A stretch of 64,000 bases of DNA from Sesamia nonagrioides (lineage: Eukaryota > Arthropoda > Insecta > Lepidoptera > Noctuidae): assembly GCA_017933935.1 (NCBI GenBank), contig JADWQK010002432.1:410001-474000 (forward strand). Reading direction: 5' to 3'. A program made the position numbers and the translations under genes. Of the stretch, positions 10,940-20,739 are shown in pieces (positions within the stretch are counted from its first letter, which is position 1; the number at the start of each line of letters is the position of its first letter). The notes under the pieces were generated by a model, which saw nothing but the letters and a program-made list of their open reading frames with translations, searched no databases and was not told the origin of the DNA.

Positions 10940-11660
10940 TAGAGAGGCGTCCTCACCTTCCGACTGACGTAGATCCTCACCGGACACGGCTGTTTCGGGC
11001 GGTTCCTATTCCGTATAAGGCGGGAGGAAACGCCAGGGTGACCACTGTGTGCATCGCCCTGAGGACACGGTGGAGCATAAGGTGGAGGTCTGCCCGGCTT
11101 GGATAGAGCACAGCCGTGTTCTCGTGGCGGCGATCGGCGGCGATCTCTCGCGTTCGACCCTGGTCCGGGCCATAGTCCGGAGCAAGAGTGCATGGCAAGC
11201 TTTCACCTCCTTCTGTGAAGCAGTGATGTTGGCAAAGGAGAAGGCGGAGCGGGTGAGGGAGCGGGTGAGGGAGCGGAAATCCCACTACACTCACGGCTCA
11301 AACCGCCGCAGGAAGCGCCCTGGTCGGGAGGCAACATCGGACTCCCAATCGCCGTAGGCGCGGGCTTGCGGGCGGCGAGGGATAGGCAGCTCGCCTCCTT
11401 GTAAGAACCAGGCCCGGGTTGACGGCCTATTGTGTTTCACACGTGCCTCAAAGAGATGTCAGCACATCTTGACGGTGTCCACGAGGACTGGTCCACAGGG
11501 TTACGGGTTGATTAAAAAAGAAACCATGGCACTGGCCGTTGCACAGGCAAGTGAAGGAACACGGGTGGGTTTTACTCAATAAAAGTCTGACACGCCCTTC
11601 CGCTCCGCCCAGAGCGGGAGAGGTCACTTGATGATTTCCCATCCACAACAAAAAAAAAAA
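10940..11660 (+). pseudogene. R1-like LINE C-terminus and 3' UTR within Helitron C (left)
   Basis: The frame at 11049-11357 reads RPEDTVEHKVEVCPAW, then AIGGDLSRSTLVRA, SAWQAFTSFCEAVM and an Arg-rich end. It lines up with the C-terminus of the LINE at 34827 (GEDTAQHTLAECVAW, then SWDAVVSFCEDVM). Just upstream, LTGHGCFGRF matches LSGHGCFGKY there. The 3' UTR continues to a run of As at about 11650-11660. It is present in both arms, so it was carried in by the Helitron or was already in its parent copy. Confidence 0.7.
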
Positions 11661-11704
11661 ACTGAAGAAGAGCAAGAAATTGCACTTGAAGGCGCAGCCT
11701 TAGT

Positions 11705-11944
11705 ATGGCTCGACTTCGTGCTTCTCACTCACCAGAGCAAAGTGAGGCAGCCCGTGAAATGGCTGGGTTGGCAATGCGAAATCGTCGAGCAAACCTCAGA
11801 GATCAAGCGCTAGATAATTTACGAAACACAAGAAGAAATTCATCAAATACCGATTTGAATCGGGCAGCGTTTCAATACGCATTATATAATATAGCGCAAT
11901 GGCGTTCGCATTGGGCCAATGGATGTTGTTTGCGAGTATTATAG
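11705..11944 (+). pseudogene. Short Arg/Asn-rich frame near the Helitron 3' end (left)
   Basis: About 80 codons reading ARLRASHSPEQSEAAREM, then AMRNRRANLRDQALDNLRN and WRSHWANG. The SPEQ/Arg-rich pattern recalls the N-terminal stretch of some insect Helitron Rep-helicase proteins, but the similarity is weak and from memory. No Rep motif or helicase follows. The mirrored frame at 12588-12824 differs by a few residues. Confidence 0.35.
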
Positions 11945-12092
11945 CACATTAAAGATTTCCGGAGAATCGCCAGGATTGTGCTCCCAAATAAAGAATCATT
12001 GAATAAATTCATTCATTTAAAATTATCCTAATTTAAAAAGTAGTCATGTGATATTGCCTTTAAGGCGGAACGAAGTTCGCCGGGTCAGCTAG

Positions 12093-12439
12093 TAAATTAT
12101 ATTTTGTAATATTTCTACATAACAAAAATATATATAAAAAACATTTAAAAATATAAAAAATAGTAGCCCATGACATGCCCGACAGATGTCAACTGTGCGG
12201 TCTTTCACAATAAATCTCCGGTAATTGTTCGTCATCATAACTGCGTCCATAATTGCACATACAAAACCTTCGGTTTCCCCAAAAAGGTCACCGAATCGTA
12301 GCCAGGCCACGGCCTGAACCGTTACAGCTGACATCTGTCATGTCAGCTGTAACGGTTCAGTTTGGTTCGATTAAAAAACAACTCCATCGTGTATTTCACC
12401 ATATGGAAAAGAAAAACTGATTTAAAATAATATATTCGA
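12093..12439. other. Spacer between the inverted Helitrons
   Basis: This 347-bp stretch between the two CTAG termini is not part of the inverted repeat. It contains an AT-rich half, a GC-richer half and the perfect hairpin at 12314-12360. It holds no recognised gene. Confidence 0.7.
12314..12360. repeat. Perfect 21-bp inverted repeat with 5-nt loop
   Basis: CTGAACCGTTACAGCTGACAT, the loop CTGTC, then the exact reverse complement. The 47 nt could fold as one stem-loop in DNA or RNA. It lies near the middle of the larger 5.7-kb palindrome. Confidence 0.85.
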
Positions 12440-12587
12440 CTAGCTGACCCGGCGAACTTCGTTCCGCCTTAAAGGCAATATCACATGACTACTTTTTAAA
12501 TTAGGATAATTTTAAATGAATGAATTTATTCAATGATTCTTTATTTGGGAGCACAATCCTGGCGATTCTCCGGAAATCTTTAACGTG

Positions 12588-12824
12588 CTATAATACTCGC
12601 AAACAACATCCATTGGCCCAATGCGAACGCCATTGCGCTATATTATATGCGTATTGAAACGCTGCCCGATTCAAATCAGTATTTGATGAATTTCTTCTTG
12701 TGTTTCGTAAATTATCTAGCGCTTGATCTCTGAGGTTTGCTCGACGATTTCGCATTGCCAACCGAGCCATTTCACGGGCTGCCTCCCTTTGCTCTGGTGA
12801 GTGAGAAGCACGAAGTCGAGCCAT
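12588..12824 (-). pseudogene. Short Arg/Asn-rich frame near the Helitron 3' end (right)
   Basis: Mirror of the frame at 11705-11944, reading ARLRASHSPEQREAAREM. It lacks one residue in the FQYA region relative to the left copy because of a 3-bp difference. Function unknown. Confidence 0.35.
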
Positions 12825-12863
12825 ACTAAGGCTGCGCCTTCAAGTGCAATTTCTTGCTCTTCA

Positions 12864-13590
12864 GTTTTTTTTTTGTTGTGGATGGGAAATCATCAAGTGA
12901 CCTCTCCCGCTCTGGGCGGAGCGGAAGGGCGTGTCAGACTTTTATTGAGTAAAACCCACCCGTGTTCCTTCACTTGCCTGTGCAACGGCCAGTGCCATGG
13001 TTTCTTTTTTTAATCAACCCGTAACCCTGTGGACCAGTCCTCGTGGACACCGTCAAGGTGTGCTGACATCTCTTTGAGGCACGTGTGAAACACAATGGGC
13101 CGTCAACCCGGGCCTGGTTCTTACAAGGAGGCGAGCTGCCTATCCCTCGCCGCCCGCAAGCCCGCGCCTACGGCGGTTGGGAGTCCGATGTTGCCTCCCG
13201 ACCAGGGCGCTTCCTGCGGCGGTTTGAGCCGTGAGTGTAGTGGGATGTCCGCTCCCTCGCGCGCTCCGCCTCCTCCTTTGCCAGCATCACTGCTTCACAG
13301 AAGGAGGTGAAAGCTTGCCATGCACTTTTGCTCCGGACCAGGGTCGGACGCGAGAGATCGCCGCCGATCGCCGCCACGAGAACACGGCTGTGCTCTATCC
13401 AAGCCGGGCAGACCTCCACCTTATGCTCCACCGTGTCCTCAGGGCGATGCACACAGTGGTCACCCTGGCGTTTCCTCCCGCCTTATACGGAACAGGAACC
13501 TCCCGAAACAGCCGTGTCCGGTGAGGACCTACGTCAGTCGGAATGTGAGGACGCCGTGGCGCCTCTCTAGCTACTCCTCAAAGAGAGGAC
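12864..13590 (-). pseudogene. R1-like LINE C-terminus and 3' UTR within Helitron C (right)
   Basis: The minus-strand frame at 13168-13452 reads RPEDTVEHKVEVCPAW, then GGDLSRPTLVRSKSAW, matching the left-arm copy but lacking a few codons. The poly(T) at 12864-12874 is the LINE poly(A) seen from the other strand. Confidence 0.7.
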
Positions 13591-14701
13591 TTGACTCAGT
13601 GCTGGATTGCGACAATCACACTTTCCATGTCGCCATGAGACCCCGCCGGAGCTCTGTCCGCTGTACTGCGATTTTTCGCGGCAACAGAGTTATGCCTCCT
13701 CTCATCACTCCCACATGTGGGCGAGGAATAGTGTTTCTCCACAATTTAATGGATGTTATTATACATATAAACGTTTCTTTTTAATTACTCTATCTATTAA
13801 AAGGAACCTCATCAAAATCTGTTTCGCAGTTTTAAAGATTTAATCATACAAAGGAACATAGGGAAAGAGAAAGTAACTTTGTTTTATAGTATGTAGTGAA
13901 GTGGCAAATGGCACAGCAATACAATATTAGAAATTTTGAAGTTGAAGTTTGCTTTGGGGCTTTTATTAAAAAAATTAAACTGGCAGAGAGCATTTATATT
14001 CCTTGCTTTAAATAAATGCATCAACATTCAACCGGTAAGACTTTTTTTTAATATGCTGAGTAGTGTAGGAGTGTGTTTGTACCATTTTTAACAAATGAAC
14101 TGCTAACTTATATTTTGACTGAGTTGTTTTGTTATTCCATGTCAGTTGCGTTTTGTTAAACCATGTCTTATGTCACGTCACACGGGAACGACAGAAACCG
14201 CGGGAACGGGATAAAAAGTATCCTATGTGATATATCCTTCTCCCAGTTCTTATCTACCTCCCTACCAATTTTGAGCCATACTGGTTAAGCGGTTCTTGAG
14301 TTATAAATATAGTAATTAACACGACTTTCATTTATATACATAGACTTCATTCAAATCGGACCAGCCTAGGAGGAATTCAGTGACGTACACACGTACAGCA
14401 GATTTAGGATGGAAAGAAGAAACCCATGGAAAGCATTGTCATCTACATTTGTAAGAAAGATATCATACCTCTCTCTACCCCTAGAGCTCTTGTTTCTGTC
14501 TCTTTAAGTAAAATAAAAAATATTAAATAATTATTTATTTCTATTTATTTTTTTCTCTTTTAGTTCATAAGTACAAATTTAGTTAAATAAAAAAAATATC
14601 TTTTTTATTTTTTCGCCTTTTAGTTCTTATGTACAATTATATTTTTAAGTAACTAAAAAAATTAAAAAAGCTATAAACTTGTCTAAGAACAAAAAAAAAA
14701 T

Positions 14702-14782
14702 TGTGATTGACCGGGTTTGAACCGAGGAACACCAGCCATCGCGAGTAGACCATACCAATATCGACTACGCTACAGCCGCTAT
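14702..14782 (-). other. tRNA-like pol III promoter module inside Helitron C (right)
   Basis: Mirror of 9716-9790. The minus strand carries TAGCGTAGTCG as A box and GGTTCAAACCC as B box. Confidence 0.5.
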
Positions 14783-15115
14783 GTCAAGCCGCGCGAAATT
14801 AGCGCCCATATTATGCGTGAAATATTGCGAAAGAGAAAACTCGAAATTATGCGCTTCCCCAGACATAAGACTGAGCTAGATCGATTTTTCGTCCCCGAAA
14901 ACCACCACATATTAATTTTCAACGAAATCGTTAGGGCCGTTTCCGAGATCACATGCTTCTTCAAGCGATTAGCGCCATCTGCCGGGTTGATTTGTGAATC
15001 TAAACGATCCAGGTCGCCACTCAAACGCATATAGAAAAATTCATTAAAATCGGTCAAGCCGTTTAGGAGGAGTTCAATGACATACACACGTACAGCAGAA
15101 TTATATATATAAAGA

Positions 15116-15672
15116 TAAGTGTATTTAGTGAAATAAAGGAGATAATAATTTATTTATTTCTCCTCACAATGTTTAAAATAACCATGTTTGTGTTGTTGAT
15201 GTGCCTTAAATAAATTAAAAAAAAAGAAATCAGCGCCAAGAAGTTTCGATCAACTTCTGACTGATATATTCACATACTCCCATTTTAGAGGATAACTGTT
15301 TCTTTACCAAGGAAACCCTTCCACATTATAATTATTATAATAGTACGTAGGGCGTCCTCCGTACAGTACCTACCTACATGCATAAAAAATAAGGGGCGTT
15401 CGAAATCTTTAGTTTTAAAAAGAAAAACCAAACATGTTTTAACCATGAACAGAATGGTACTATCTTTTACAAAAGAAGCAGGTTTTTTGATCGTAAATAA
15501 TGTATCCATTGGCGAGCTCTTGGAATGTTTGCCAAGTATGTCAGGGTCAGGTTGCAACCTAACCTAAAAATTCAATAGAACATACATGAGTAGGTAATAT
15601 ACAGGGACGATATTAATATTTTAACTTTGATTCCAGGGATAAGCACTAGAAAAGTAATATGCAAAATACATA
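15116..15672. other. No recognised feature
   Basis: AT-rich. A 90-codon minus-strand frame at 15285-15557 has no domain I recognise. Confidence 0.45.
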
Positions 15673-16073
15673 TACAACGTGTAACAAAAAGGGTATATAC
15701 ATACCAAGGGCATGGCATCTTTAGATGATATCAGACGATATCGGAAGTGTTTCAACTCAAAATAAAATACTCAAAAAATTGGTACCAAATTTGCGGTTTC
15801 GTGTGTTTCTTAAAATCAAATCATAACAAACGTGGCAGCACACTACATACGTTAATAACTACTCGTTACCCGTCACGTTACTTGCCAAAATCTGATAAAT
15901 GTCTTCAATATCTCTGTGCGACTAGTATGATAGTAGCCTATCACAGGCGGTGTTTTTCCTCATAACTTCCTAACATAAAGAGTTAGGATTAAAAAACCCT
16001 TCCAATATCGTTTGATATCATGTAAAGATGCCATGCCTTTGTTATGTATATACCCTTTATGTTACACGTTGTA
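15673..16073 (+). mobile_element. MITE-5 copy 1 (about 400 bp)
   Basis: The left end TACAACGTGTAACAAAAAGG is mirrored at 16051-16073. The inverted repeats extend about 80 bp and include GGCATGGCATCTTTA and ATATCAGACGATATCGGAAG. TA at both outer ends fits a TA target site, as in Tc1/mariner-type elements. A second copy in the opposite orientation lies at 22220-22618. Confidence 0.75.
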
Positions 16074-16189
16074 TATTTTTTACGATTTTAACCAATTGTA
16101 GATCATGAAAAAATTATGATTTATGACGGTTATAAATAGACATTTATTTTAATCATTAAATTACTCTAAGTTCACCTATTCTTGTTTTG

Positions 16190-16490
16190 GAGAGTGTGCG
16201 GGAATTGCATGACTTAATTCCCCATCTCCGTTCCATCATCGGACGACCCATCGTACGGCGTCCATCCTTACATTGTTGACACTACTACGATCCGGACGAA
16301 GCGTTTCGCCTCATATTTTATACCGCTTACATCGAGGGACTGAAACAAAATGCCAGCGGCGGTATTTCCCTCTAACTACAATTATTTAAGTGTCTTCAAG
16401 GCTAGAGTGAATAGGCAGTTAATAAACTAGCGCGCTTTACCATCAACGATTGCATCACTGTTTACCATCAGGCGGGATTGCGGTCAAGCA
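16190..16490 (+). pseudogene. LINE family L6, C-terminal end of ORF2 and tail
   Basis: One plus-strand frame gives RTKRFASYFIPLTSRD, a stop where Trp is expected, NKMPAAVFPSNYN, then VFKARVNRQLIN. This is the usual ending of Jockey/CR1-type LINE ORF2 proteins (RTxRFxxSF, WNxLP, VFP, FKxRVNRxL). The last ~100 bp (GCGCTTTACCATCAACGATT and on) is also the 3' tail of family R. A second copy is at 30092-30421. Strongly 5'-truncated. Confidence 0.65.
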
Positions 16491-16785
16491 TAACATACAT
16501 ACATAATCAGCCTATATTGTTCCCACTATTGGAACACAAGTCTCCTCTCTATGAGAGGGAGTGGGCCGTAATCTACCACGCGGGCCCAGTGCGGGTTGGT
16601 AGACGTCAGATGTCTTCGAATCTTTTGGGCTCTAGGACATGCCAGTTTCCTCACGATGTTTTCCTTCACCATTTTGAGAGCAGTGCTGATGAAATAATTT
16701 ATACAATGTACAGCGCCTGATGGGGTTCGGACTAGTGACCTGCAACTTGTAAGTCGCGGTCTTTATATCCCGATATCCCCACGGT
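16491..16785 (-). mobile_element. SINE-3 copy
   Basis: The minus strand holds the body of the SINE at 33511-33810, including CCTAGAGCCC, ACATGCCAGTTTCCTCACGA (plus-strand spelling here) and a TATG-type tail at 16491-16500. The tRNA-like head lies at the right end. It abuts the LINE L6 tail on its left. Confidence 0.65.
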
Positions 16786-17169
16786 ATCAAAACAGGTGAA
16801 ACAACAGGGCACAGCTAGTAATATTATAAATGCAAACGTTTGTAAGGATGTATGTATAGATGTACAGATGCTATAAAACAGCCTAGTGTGATTATCATAA
16901 AAAAATCACAAACAAAAACTTTAAAATATTATTCTAAACTGCCAAAATACAGCGATGAAGCTTCATATTTTTTTTAACTTATGACCGATATTGGGCGTGG
17001 AGATGCGCCATAAATAAATGAGCCACAATGGCTACAACAAAATAGGCGTTACTTGGCTCACAAATCAAATTCCTTTGAGAAGAATGCTAACAAACTACCC
17101 TGCTGAGCGCTGATTTTCCAATCGCCGTTAGGTAATTTTTACGTGTGAAATAAAATTTATGTCTCTCCG
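16786..17169. other. Helitron A 5' end fragment and otherwise featureless DNA
   Basis: CAGCTAGT followed by AATATTATAAATGCAAACG (about 16811-16840) looks like a Helitron end joined to an A-type start. The rest holds nothing I recognise. Confidence 0.4.
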
Positions 17170-17830
17170 ATAAAATTATCTTCAGCCCTTTAGCAAACTT
17201 ATTTACAACTACGTAATGCAATTACAAGCCAAGTGCTTTAATGAAGTGCTTACTTACAACTACATCATGCAATTACAAGCCAAGTACTATAAGTAAGTAC
17301 TTACTTACAACGACATAATGCAATTACAAGCCAAGTGCTTTAAGGTATACTTGTAACTACGAAGTGCAATTACAAGCCAAGTGCTTTAATTAAGTGCTTA
17401 CATACAACTACAATATGCAATTACAAGCCATATGCTATAAATAAGTACTTATTTACAACTACATAATGCAATTACAAGCCAAGTGCTTTAATTAAGTGCT
17501 TACTTACAACTACATAATACAATTACAAGCCAAGTGCTGTAAGTAAGTACTGACTTACAACTACATAATGCAATAACAAGTTAAGTGCTTTAATTAAGTG
17601 CTTACTTATAACTACAATATCCAATTACAAGCCAAGTGCTTTAATGAAGTGCTTACTTACAACTGCATAATGCAATTACAAGCTAAGTGCTTTAATTAAG
17701 CGCTTACGTATAACTACAATATTGCAATTACAAGCCATATGCTGTATATAAGTACTTACAACTACATAATGCAATTACAAGCCAAGAGCTTTAATTAAGT
17801 GCTTACTTAAAATTACATAATTCAAAAGTA
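17170..17830. repeat. 51-bp minisatellite, about 12 units
   Basis: The marker ATTACAAGCC recurs at 17221, 17272, 17323, 17369, 17420, 17471, 17522, 17573, 17624, 17675, 17727 and 17774, a period of 51 bp with small slips. Each unit also contains ACAACTACATAATGCA and AAGTGCTTTAATTAAGTGCT-like sequence. Units differ by point changes. Stops in all frames make coding unlikely. Confidence 0.9.
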
Positions 17831-18190
17831 AGCCAAAAAGTGAGTAATTATTCTCTTTGTATAGTTTGTCGCTTATCTATAAATGCTGCAACGGTAGATA
17901 CAATAATGTTCATCCTTCAAAGTGCTGTAAACGAATCTAAAAATAGCAAAAGCGGCTTTTGTTACGTGAAAGAAAAATCGAGAATACGGCCAAACACCCA
18001 CGCGTTTAGTTTGCAGAGGTTCAGCATTATGAAGTGTTTGAGTTCCCTTACAATCTTTATTAAATTCGTCTCAAGGCAATCTCTTAGAACTTTATACACT
18101 TACCAGCATCAATATGATAAATTTAGTAAGTTTTATAAGAAATTTTGATTGTATTTTGAAGTTTTTACGAACATAATATTTTTGGACCTT

Positions 18191-18290
18191 TACAATATGT
18201 AAAGAAAACCCTGTCCGATACGTGAAGGTATAGCTAGGTATCGATAACTGATTCCACTATTGCCCACAAAACTGGATTAAACTAAAAAAA
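18191..18290 (+). mobile_element. MITE-6 left-end fragment
   Basis: TACAATATGTAAAGAAAACC, then CTGTCCGATACGTGAAGG and TAGGTATCGATAACTGATTC, match the left end of the complete copy at 51323-51765. The right end is missing. Confidence 0.65.
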
Positions 18291-18299
18291 TACACTCAA

Positions 18300-18370
18300 A
18301 TATACTCCTTACAGTAGACAACCAGTAGGTACGCAGTAGACACGCAGTAGGCACGCAGTAGGTACGCAGT
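18300..18370 (+). repeat. Short tandem repeat with an ACGCAGTAGG-type unit
   Basis: Four to five near-identical 10-11-bp units (GTAGGTACGCAGTAGACACGC pattern) precede a LINE fragment. Confidence 0.7.
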
Positions 18371-18374
18371 ATGC

Positions 18375-18690
18375 AAAAAAAGATAGCTTCTAATGTTAGG
18401 TACCTATACAAAGCACAGGTCCGTTCGTGTGTGGAGTACTGCAGCTTCATTTGGCCTGGTGCTGCAAAATGCCACCTGGCTACTTTAGATTCAGTTGCGA
18501 GGCGTGCGAAGAGACCATTGGCTAATTGGTAAGCAACCGCTAAGAGTGAAAACCGAAACCTTATAATTTATCAAGTCTACCTGTCTGTCCTGCCGACCGT
18601 GGGTAATCTCAGTGACCATTAGCCCTACAAGCTACTAGAACTTGCATGTCGTTTGTCTTGAAGGTAGGCTAATCTATTAATTGCTCCAAA
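18375..18690 (+). pseudogene. LINE ORF2 fragment, post-RT region
   Basis: The frame reads RYLYKAQVRSCVEYCSFIWP, then GAAKCHLATLDSVARRAKR. The LYKAxxRSxxEYCSxxW...LLDSxQRRA pattern is typical of the region after the RT domain in Jockey/CR1-type LINEs. Stops follow, and later pieces such as LSVLPTVGN are recognisable but broken. Truncated at both ends. Confidence 0.6.
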
Positions 18691-18785
18691 AATCTACCCA
18701 AATTATTATAATATCACATCTACAGCACCAAAACTTATCATATATACCACCAAGTCACTTTTCCAAAGACGATTACGAGCGGCTA

Positions 18786-19026
18786 TCTATACTATATATA
18801 CTAATATATAAATCTGAAGAGTTTGTTTGTATGTTTGTTTGTTTGTTTGTTTGAACACGCTAATCTCAGGAACTATTGGTCCGATTAAAAAATTCTTTTT
18901 GCGTTGGATAGCCCATTAATCCAGGAAGGCTTTAGGTTAAATAACAACACGCTGCGACCAATAGGAGCGGAGCATATAAAAAAACAAATCGAAACTTACG
19001 CGGGTGAAACCGCAAGGCCCAGCTAG
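18786..19026 (+). mobile_element. Helitron B copy with both termini
   Basis: It starts TCTATACTATATATACTAAT and ends CGCGGGTGAAACCGCAAGGC, then CCAGCTAG and T. The hairpin before the CTAG is visible as GCGGG...ACCGC. About 241 bp, non-coding. Confidence 0.75.
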
Positions 19027-19455
19027 TTATTGTATAAATCTTTGGCGAATTTTGAAACCTGACTGGGATAAAATGAAATCATGACTGGGATATAACTACA
19101 CTATAAAGATAATATTACATATAAAGTTAATAGAACAGAATATTTGAAAACACAACACTCATCCCAGTCTTATTGAAATTCCTCAGGGTCTGACATAACT
19201 GGACCGCCTAAGGCGACCAAGTCTTTTGTTAGCGGTTGAATATTTGTCTAAGTAATGTCGGGAGTTCTCATGATAACAACATGTCTATCTTTTGTACTGT
19301 TCTATAACATAGTTTGACAAACCAATTTAAGCAGCAGTAATTTCGCGAAGTTTTTATTTTTTTGAGTGATATCTTAGAAATTGCTTCCATAGTGAGGTAA
19401 TCCAAAAATCGATTGATAACAAAATCGGGGATACAGTTTAGTGTAACAACAGATT
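19027..19455. other. No recognised feature
   Basis: AT-rich. A 114-codon minus-strand frame (19268-19612) overlaps the next LINE fragment and has no motif of its own. Confidence 0.45.
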
Positions 19456-19735
19456 GTTGTACACACAGCAGCCGTATTACTGGAGAGATATTTCGTATCA
19501 ATATTTTAAGGAAACCAGAAAAGATGGAGACAACCTCGAACATCTGATGGTTACTGGGAAACTGGATGGACAACGTTCTAGAGGTCGCAGTAGAATAAGG
19601 TGGACTGACCAAATTCGTTCATCTCTAGACATCGGCCTACATAATGCTATACTCGCGGCCAGTGATCGTTACAGATGACGAACTATCGTAAAGGAGAAGA
19701 TAATTCCACAGCGACATGACGACCCTCAGTAATGA
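19456..19735 (+). pseudogene. LINE C-terminal fragment
   Basis: The plus-strand frame reads LEHLMVTGKLDGQRSRGRSR, then IRWTDQIRSSLDIGLHNAI and AASDRYR. A TGA stands where W is expected, and RTIVKEKII follows. The GKxxGxRxRGRxxxRWxDQI ... AxDRxxWRxIV pattern is the usual ending of RTE/Jockey-type polyproteins. 5'-truncated, with at least one nonsense codon. Confidence 0.65.
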
Positions 19736-19801
19736 GGAGAACGACTTGAGGAGGATTTTAAAGAAGTTTCAAAGTTCATTCCTTTCCCACCCAAAAACCA
19801 A

Positions 19802-20092
19802 TCCATACTAATATTATAAATGCGAAAGTATCTCTCGTCTGTCACGCCAATACTACTGAACCGATTTTAATGAAATTTGGTACACAGATAGTCTAGAGCC
19901 TGATAAAGGACATTGGCTATATAATATCCCGCTATGACCAATAGGAGCTGAACAGTAACAAAAAATGTTGCGAAAACGGGAGTGAACGTGGACGTATATA
20001 TTGCTCTCATTATTTTAACAGGCGCTTATTTTATATCAACTGAGCTCCTGTAAACTGAAGTCCACGCGGGCGGAGTCGCGGGCAACAGCTAG
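19802..20092 (+). mobile_element. Helitron A copy with both termini
   Basis: It starts TCCATACTAATATTATAAAT and ends GGCGGAGTCGCGGGCAACAG, then CTAG and T. It contains ACCGATTTTAATGAAATTTG and, internally, GACCAATAGGAGCTGA, a segment also seen in the B family. Confidence 0.75.
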
Positions 20093-20429
20093 TCTTAAAT
20101 AAGGTAACAAAAACTACTACTAAATATAAACAGTGCTTAAATAGTAACTAATGAATAAATAATTCTAGCCTCACGGGACAGCTGGGTCAGAAAATTATTA
20201 AATATTCCTGAGTCTAATCTATTTATTTCCGTTTGTTGCGCCACTTTTTCTTCCAACTAAAAGATTAGGCAGTTGCGATTGGCGGACGTTTTGGGGAAGT
20301 CCCTCACGTAATTTTGAAGTGCAAAACGTGATGATTCTTAACCTTATTTAAATAAATGGATTTTCATTTTGAGTTTTTGAACTTATACTCTTGTAATAAA
20401 ATTATCCGGTCGGTTGGTTTGTAGCCAAT

Positions 20430-20720
20430 GTAGGGCAATCTTCTCTTTCTCGCTCTGAGCGAAGCGGTAGGGCGTGTCAGACTTTTACTGACTACAACCT
20501 ACCCGTTTTCCTTCACTTGTCTGTGCGCCAGGGATAACGATATCTCTTTTGAACAACCCGCTACATATAAATCAGCCTTTATTTTTTTGTTCTGGATGGA
20601 AAATCATCAAATGATCTCTCCTGCTATGGGCGGAGCAGAAGGGCGTTTTGGACTTTTACTGACTAAAACCCACCCGTGTTTCTTCACTTGCCTGTGCGTC
20701 AGGGCCACGGTTTCAGTCAG
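20430..20720 (-). mobile_element. Two partial R1-like LINE 3' UTR copies in tandem
   Basis: The pattern GGGCGTGTCAGACTTTTACT, CACCCGTGTTCCTTCACTTG, CTGTGCG occurs first at about 20460-20530 and again at about 20640-20705. It matches the poly(A)-proximal 3' UTR inside Helitron C. The second copy is preceded by the T-run and GATGGAAAATCATCA signature. No coding part is present. Confidence 0.6.
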
Positions 20721-20739
20721 CCTTAGGTATAGTTTAGTA

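Larger units (their letters stand above)
9380..12092 (+). mobile_element. Helitron C, left arm of the palindrome (2713 bp)
   Basis: It begins TCTTTATATATATAATTC after an A and ends with a GGCG...CGCC hairpin, GGGTCAGCTAG and then T, which are the marks of a Helitron. Its reverse complement occupies 12440-15115 with nearly the same content. It is composite: a 5' module containing a tRNA-like promoter (9716-9790); a second partial 5' end near 10087 leading into a TCTATGTATATAAATG start at about 10147; a segment at about 10600-10750 that also occurs at 61950-62110; an R1-like LINE fragment ending in poly(A); and a short Arg-rich open frame. No helicase is visible, so it is non-autonomous. Confidence 0.8.
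12440..15115 (-). mobile_element. Helitron C, right arm of the palindrome (2676 bp)
   Basis: Read on the minus strand it has the same 5' TCTTTATATATATAATTC start (at 15115) and the same CTAG 3' end (at 12440-12443, followed by T on that strand) as the left copy. The arms differ by scattered substitutions and small indels; for example, the left LINE fragment has an extra GTGAGGGAGCG repeat. Both ends coincide with Helitron termini, so two insertions explain it better than a random inverted duplication. Confidence 0.8.

Noticed and set aside
17170..17830. CRISPR-like array
   Set aside because: The whole 51-bp unit repeats with no unique spacers, and the sequence is eukaryotic; it is a minisatellite.
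17840..18148. 102-codon open frame after the minisatellite
   Set aside because: Starts at a GTG, with no motif or sign of splicing; AT-rich chance frame.
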